64,000 bases of DNA from Bacteroidales bacterium. Lineage in GTDB: Bacteria > Bacteroidota > Bacteroidia > Bacteroidales > UBA1556. Below the pieces are notes generated by a model. That model worked only from the letters and a program-made list of their open reading frames with translations. It made no database searches and had not been told where the DNA came from. Where the stretch lies: positions 1 through 64,000 of the forward strand of contig JAMOQI010000057.1 of the NCBI GenBank assembly GCA_027064095.1, read 5' to 3'. Positions within the stretch are counted from its first letter, which is position 1. Each line of letters starts with the position of its first letter. Made by a program: the position numbers and the translations under genes. This document shows positions 61,681-64,000 of the stretch, in pieces.

Positions 61681-61880
61681 ATTATTCATGCAAAAGCAAA
61701 GCGAATTGTTTGAATAAGCAATGAATAACGGAGGGCAATGCAGGAAAACTCTGATATAGGAAAACTTAAATTTGGATAATTGAAAAATATTTAATTTTAT
61801 TAACTTCATTAGATATAAGCTTTCTGTGGAGGTTATTAGTTTTACTTAATCGTCAGGATTATTTGTGAATAATCCGAGTT
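61681..61880 (+). repeat. Dispersed structured intergenic repeat, copy D
   Basis: attattcatgcaaaagcaaagcgaattgtttgaataagcaatgaataacggagggcaatgcaggaaaactct...ggaaaacttaaatttgga...agatataagctttctgtggaggttattagttttacttaatcgtcaggattatttgtgaataatccgagtt. Confidence 0.9.
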
Positions 61881-62052
61881 GATATTTTTGATGCAGAAGG
61901 ATAGAGCTTAATTAAAGCCATTATTAAATTGTTATAAAAATATATTTAATGTAAAAAAACGTATGAAATTAATAATAATTGATTATTTTGTTACAAATAA
62001 GCATTTAAGCGTCAATTAATAAATAACACTGTCAATATATTGAATTTTTGTT

Positions 62053-62060
62053 TATCTTTG
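62053..62060 (+). promoter_or_regulatory. Candidate -7 element TATCTTTG
   Basis: TAnnTTTG match about 68 nt upstream of the 62129 start. Confidence 0.4.
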
Positions 62061-62128
62061 GTTTTTGTGTATTGCAAATATTTTATTCTAAACGGTAAAC
62101 CCATATTTATTAATTAAATAATTACATC

Positions 62129-64000
62129 ATGAAGTACTTTTTACTATCAACATTAATGTTTATAGCTTTTATTTCGAGTAGTTTACAAGCCCAAACTGTT
62201 GTTTACAACGAGGATTTTGATGGCTCTACTCAAGCTGTAACATCAACATCTACCGGATCAAACGCGTGGGGGCTTTCCAGTTCCTTTTATGTTTCGGGTC
62301 TAAAATCAGACTCCTGTGTTGTTACAGCAGGGGATTCAACTTTTTTAACAACAGATTCATTTTCTACTACTGGAAATACATTTGTAATGTTAGAGTTTGA
62401 TCAAATATGTAAAATAGAATATTTGGATGAGGGAATTGTTCAAGTTTCTGCTGATAACGGTGCCACTTGGATTCAGCTTACAAGTCCAATGTATTTAGGA
62501 GCCGGTCAATTTGGTAACCTTGGAAATAAATTTTCATCTGCTACTTATGTAACTGATTGGGTTCCTACTAACGATACACTTCAGCCGACTAATACATGGT
62601 GGAAGCATGAGACCTTTGATATTTCTTCCATTGCAGCTAATAGTTCTCAGGTAAAAGTCAGATTTTTACTAAAAGATGGTCCAATTGCTAATGGCTCTAA
62701 TGGAAATAGAGGTTGGTTTATTGATAATATAAAGGTTACAACTGCTCTTTCAGAGCTTCAGCCTCCTACTATTACTTATTCTACTCCGTTGATTGAGGAC
62801 TCTGTATTTAACTATGGTCCTTTTATAATTCAGACTACGATAACTGATGCTTCGGGAATAGATACAGCATTATTGGTTTATCAAAGAAATTCTGGTGTAT
62901 GGGATACAATAGGAATGCAGGGTGGTGGTTCTATCTTTAATGGGATAATTGATACTATTCCCGCATTTGCAACTTATGATACAGTAAGATATTTTGTGAT
63001 TGCCAAAGATGCATCATTATCTCATAATGTTGCAAGAGAGCCTTCCAATGGAAGTATTCAATTTATAATATATAATTCACCACCTCCTCCGGGCTGTTCT
63101 TCACCAATAACTACATTCCCTTGGATTGATAATTTTGAGTCAAATTCAAATGTTGCTTCTCCGTCATGCGGTGGAATATTTCCAGTTGCTGGTTGGACAA
63201 ATGTTAGTGGCGCTACAAATGGTTGGGCTCCTCACAGTGGTGGAACTACTAGTAGTAATACCGGACCAACAGGAGATCATACAACCGGTTCCGGTATCTA
63301 TTTATATACTGAAACATCTTGTTCCTCTGGATCGTATGTCGCTAAGATTGAAAGTCCTTGTATGGATATCTCTGGTTTATCAGCTCCTCAATTAGAATTC
63401 TGGTATCACATGTTTGGTGCTGCAATGGGTACTATGGATATTGAAATATGGTATGGTGGACAATGGGTAAATATTTGGAGTAAAACTGGTGACCAGGGTA
63501 ATCTTTGGCAAAAAGCTACTGTTAATTTGATTCCTTATAAAGGAGTTACCAAACTTAGACTTATTGGTACAAGAGGTAGTTCATATACCTCAGATATGGC
63601 TATTGATGATATAAAAATATGGGTGCCACCAGCAAATGATGCTGGAGTTACTGCATTGAATTATCCTGTATCCCCATCAATATCAGGAACATTACCTGTT
63701 TATGCTAGTTTTATGAATTATGGTTCTGCCAATCTTTCTTCTGTTGAATTTAATTGGCAAATTAATGGTGTAAATCAAACTACGGTTAACTGGAGTGGAT
63801 TAGCTCCTCCAATGACATCAGTGGATTCTATTTTGCTAGGAACTTATACATTTACTGCTGGAGCTCCTACCATTAAAATGTGGACTAGTAACCCTAATGG
63901 TGTTGCTGATGGATTTAATTATAATGATACTTTGGAAACTACTGTTGTAGTTTGTGATGGTTATCTTCATGGAAATTACACTGTTGGAACGCCTACATCA
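62129..64000 (+). CDS. Large secreted multidomain adhesin-like protein with MAM-type domain (3' truncated by window end); probable T9SS cargo
   Basis: ATG at 62129, open to the window end (missed by ORF track): MKYFLLSTLMFIAFISSSLQAQTVVYNEDFDGSTQ...; ITTFPWIDNFESNSNVASPSCGG...APQLEFWYHMFGAAMGTMDIEIWYGGQWVNIWSKTGDQGNLWQ... MAM-like. Confidence 0.88.
   Translation, partial: MKYFLLSTLMFIAFISSSLQAQTVVYNEDFDGSTQAVTSTSTGSNAWGLSSSFYVSGLKSDSCVVTAGDSTFLTTDSFSTTGNTFVMLEFDQICKIEYLDEGIVQVSADNGATWIQLTSPMYLGAGQFGNLGNKFSSATYVTDWVPTNDTLQPTNTWWKHETFDISSIAANSSQVKVRFLLKDGPIANGSNGNRGWFIDNIKVTTALSELQPPTITYSTPLIEDSVFNYGPFIIQTTITDASGIDTALLVYQRNSGVWDTIGMQGGGSIFNGIIDTIPAFATYDTVRYFVIAKDASLSHNVAREPSNGSIQFIIYNSPPPPGCSSPITTFPWIDNFESNSNVASPSCGGIFPVAGWTNVSGATNGWAPHSGGTTSSNTGPTGDHTTGSGIYLYTETSCSSGSYVAKIESPCMDISGLSAPQLEFWYHMFGAAMGTMDIEIWYGGQWVNIWSKTGDQGNLWQKATVNLIPYKGVTKLRLIGTRGSSYTSDMAIDDIKIWVPPANDAGVTALNYPVSPSISGTLPVYASFMNYGSANLSSVEFNWQINGVNQTTVNWSGLAPPMTSVDSILLGTYTFTAGAPTIKMWTSNPNGVADGFNYNDTLETTVVVCDGYLHGNYTVGTPTS

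Noticed and set aside
63126-63395. 89-aa ORF
   Set aside because: Out of frame inside the open 62129-64000 CDS.

Overview
AT-rich bacterial chromosome segment, almost certainly Bacteroidota: type IX secretion (T9SS) C-terminal sorting domains, SprB-like repeats, an IPExxxVDY protein, a TAnnTTTG promoter-like motif, and atpD-atpC and fur-purA gene pairs. About 52 credible genes are present, plus one tRNA-Cys. Most are housekeeping (mnmA, atpDC, radC, rfbA, aat, pyk, gmhA/hddC/gmhB, tatA, gltX, tdk, fur, purA, rlmH, rel/spoT) or secreted/surface proteins (subtilase, M1 and gingipain-like C25 peptidases, tricorn-like protease, GH92, DUF5916, secreted nuclease, MAM-type adhesin cut by the window end). 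I see no CRISPR array, prophage, integrase/transposase or recognisable defence system. The strongest unexplained signal is a dispersed, structured intergenic repeat. Four long copies (about 140-245 bp) and three solo ends share a near-identical palindromic core (GGATTATT-TGTG-AATAATCC) and a second nested hairpin (TTCGCT..TTGCTT..AAGCAA..AGCGAA). Other items worth a second look are an ankyrin-repeat/putative outer-membrane barrel protein paired with a small lipoprotein, an APH-like kinase fused to a RapZ C-terminal domain downstream of pyruvate kinase, and a gingipain-like peptidase carrying SprB-like repeats.
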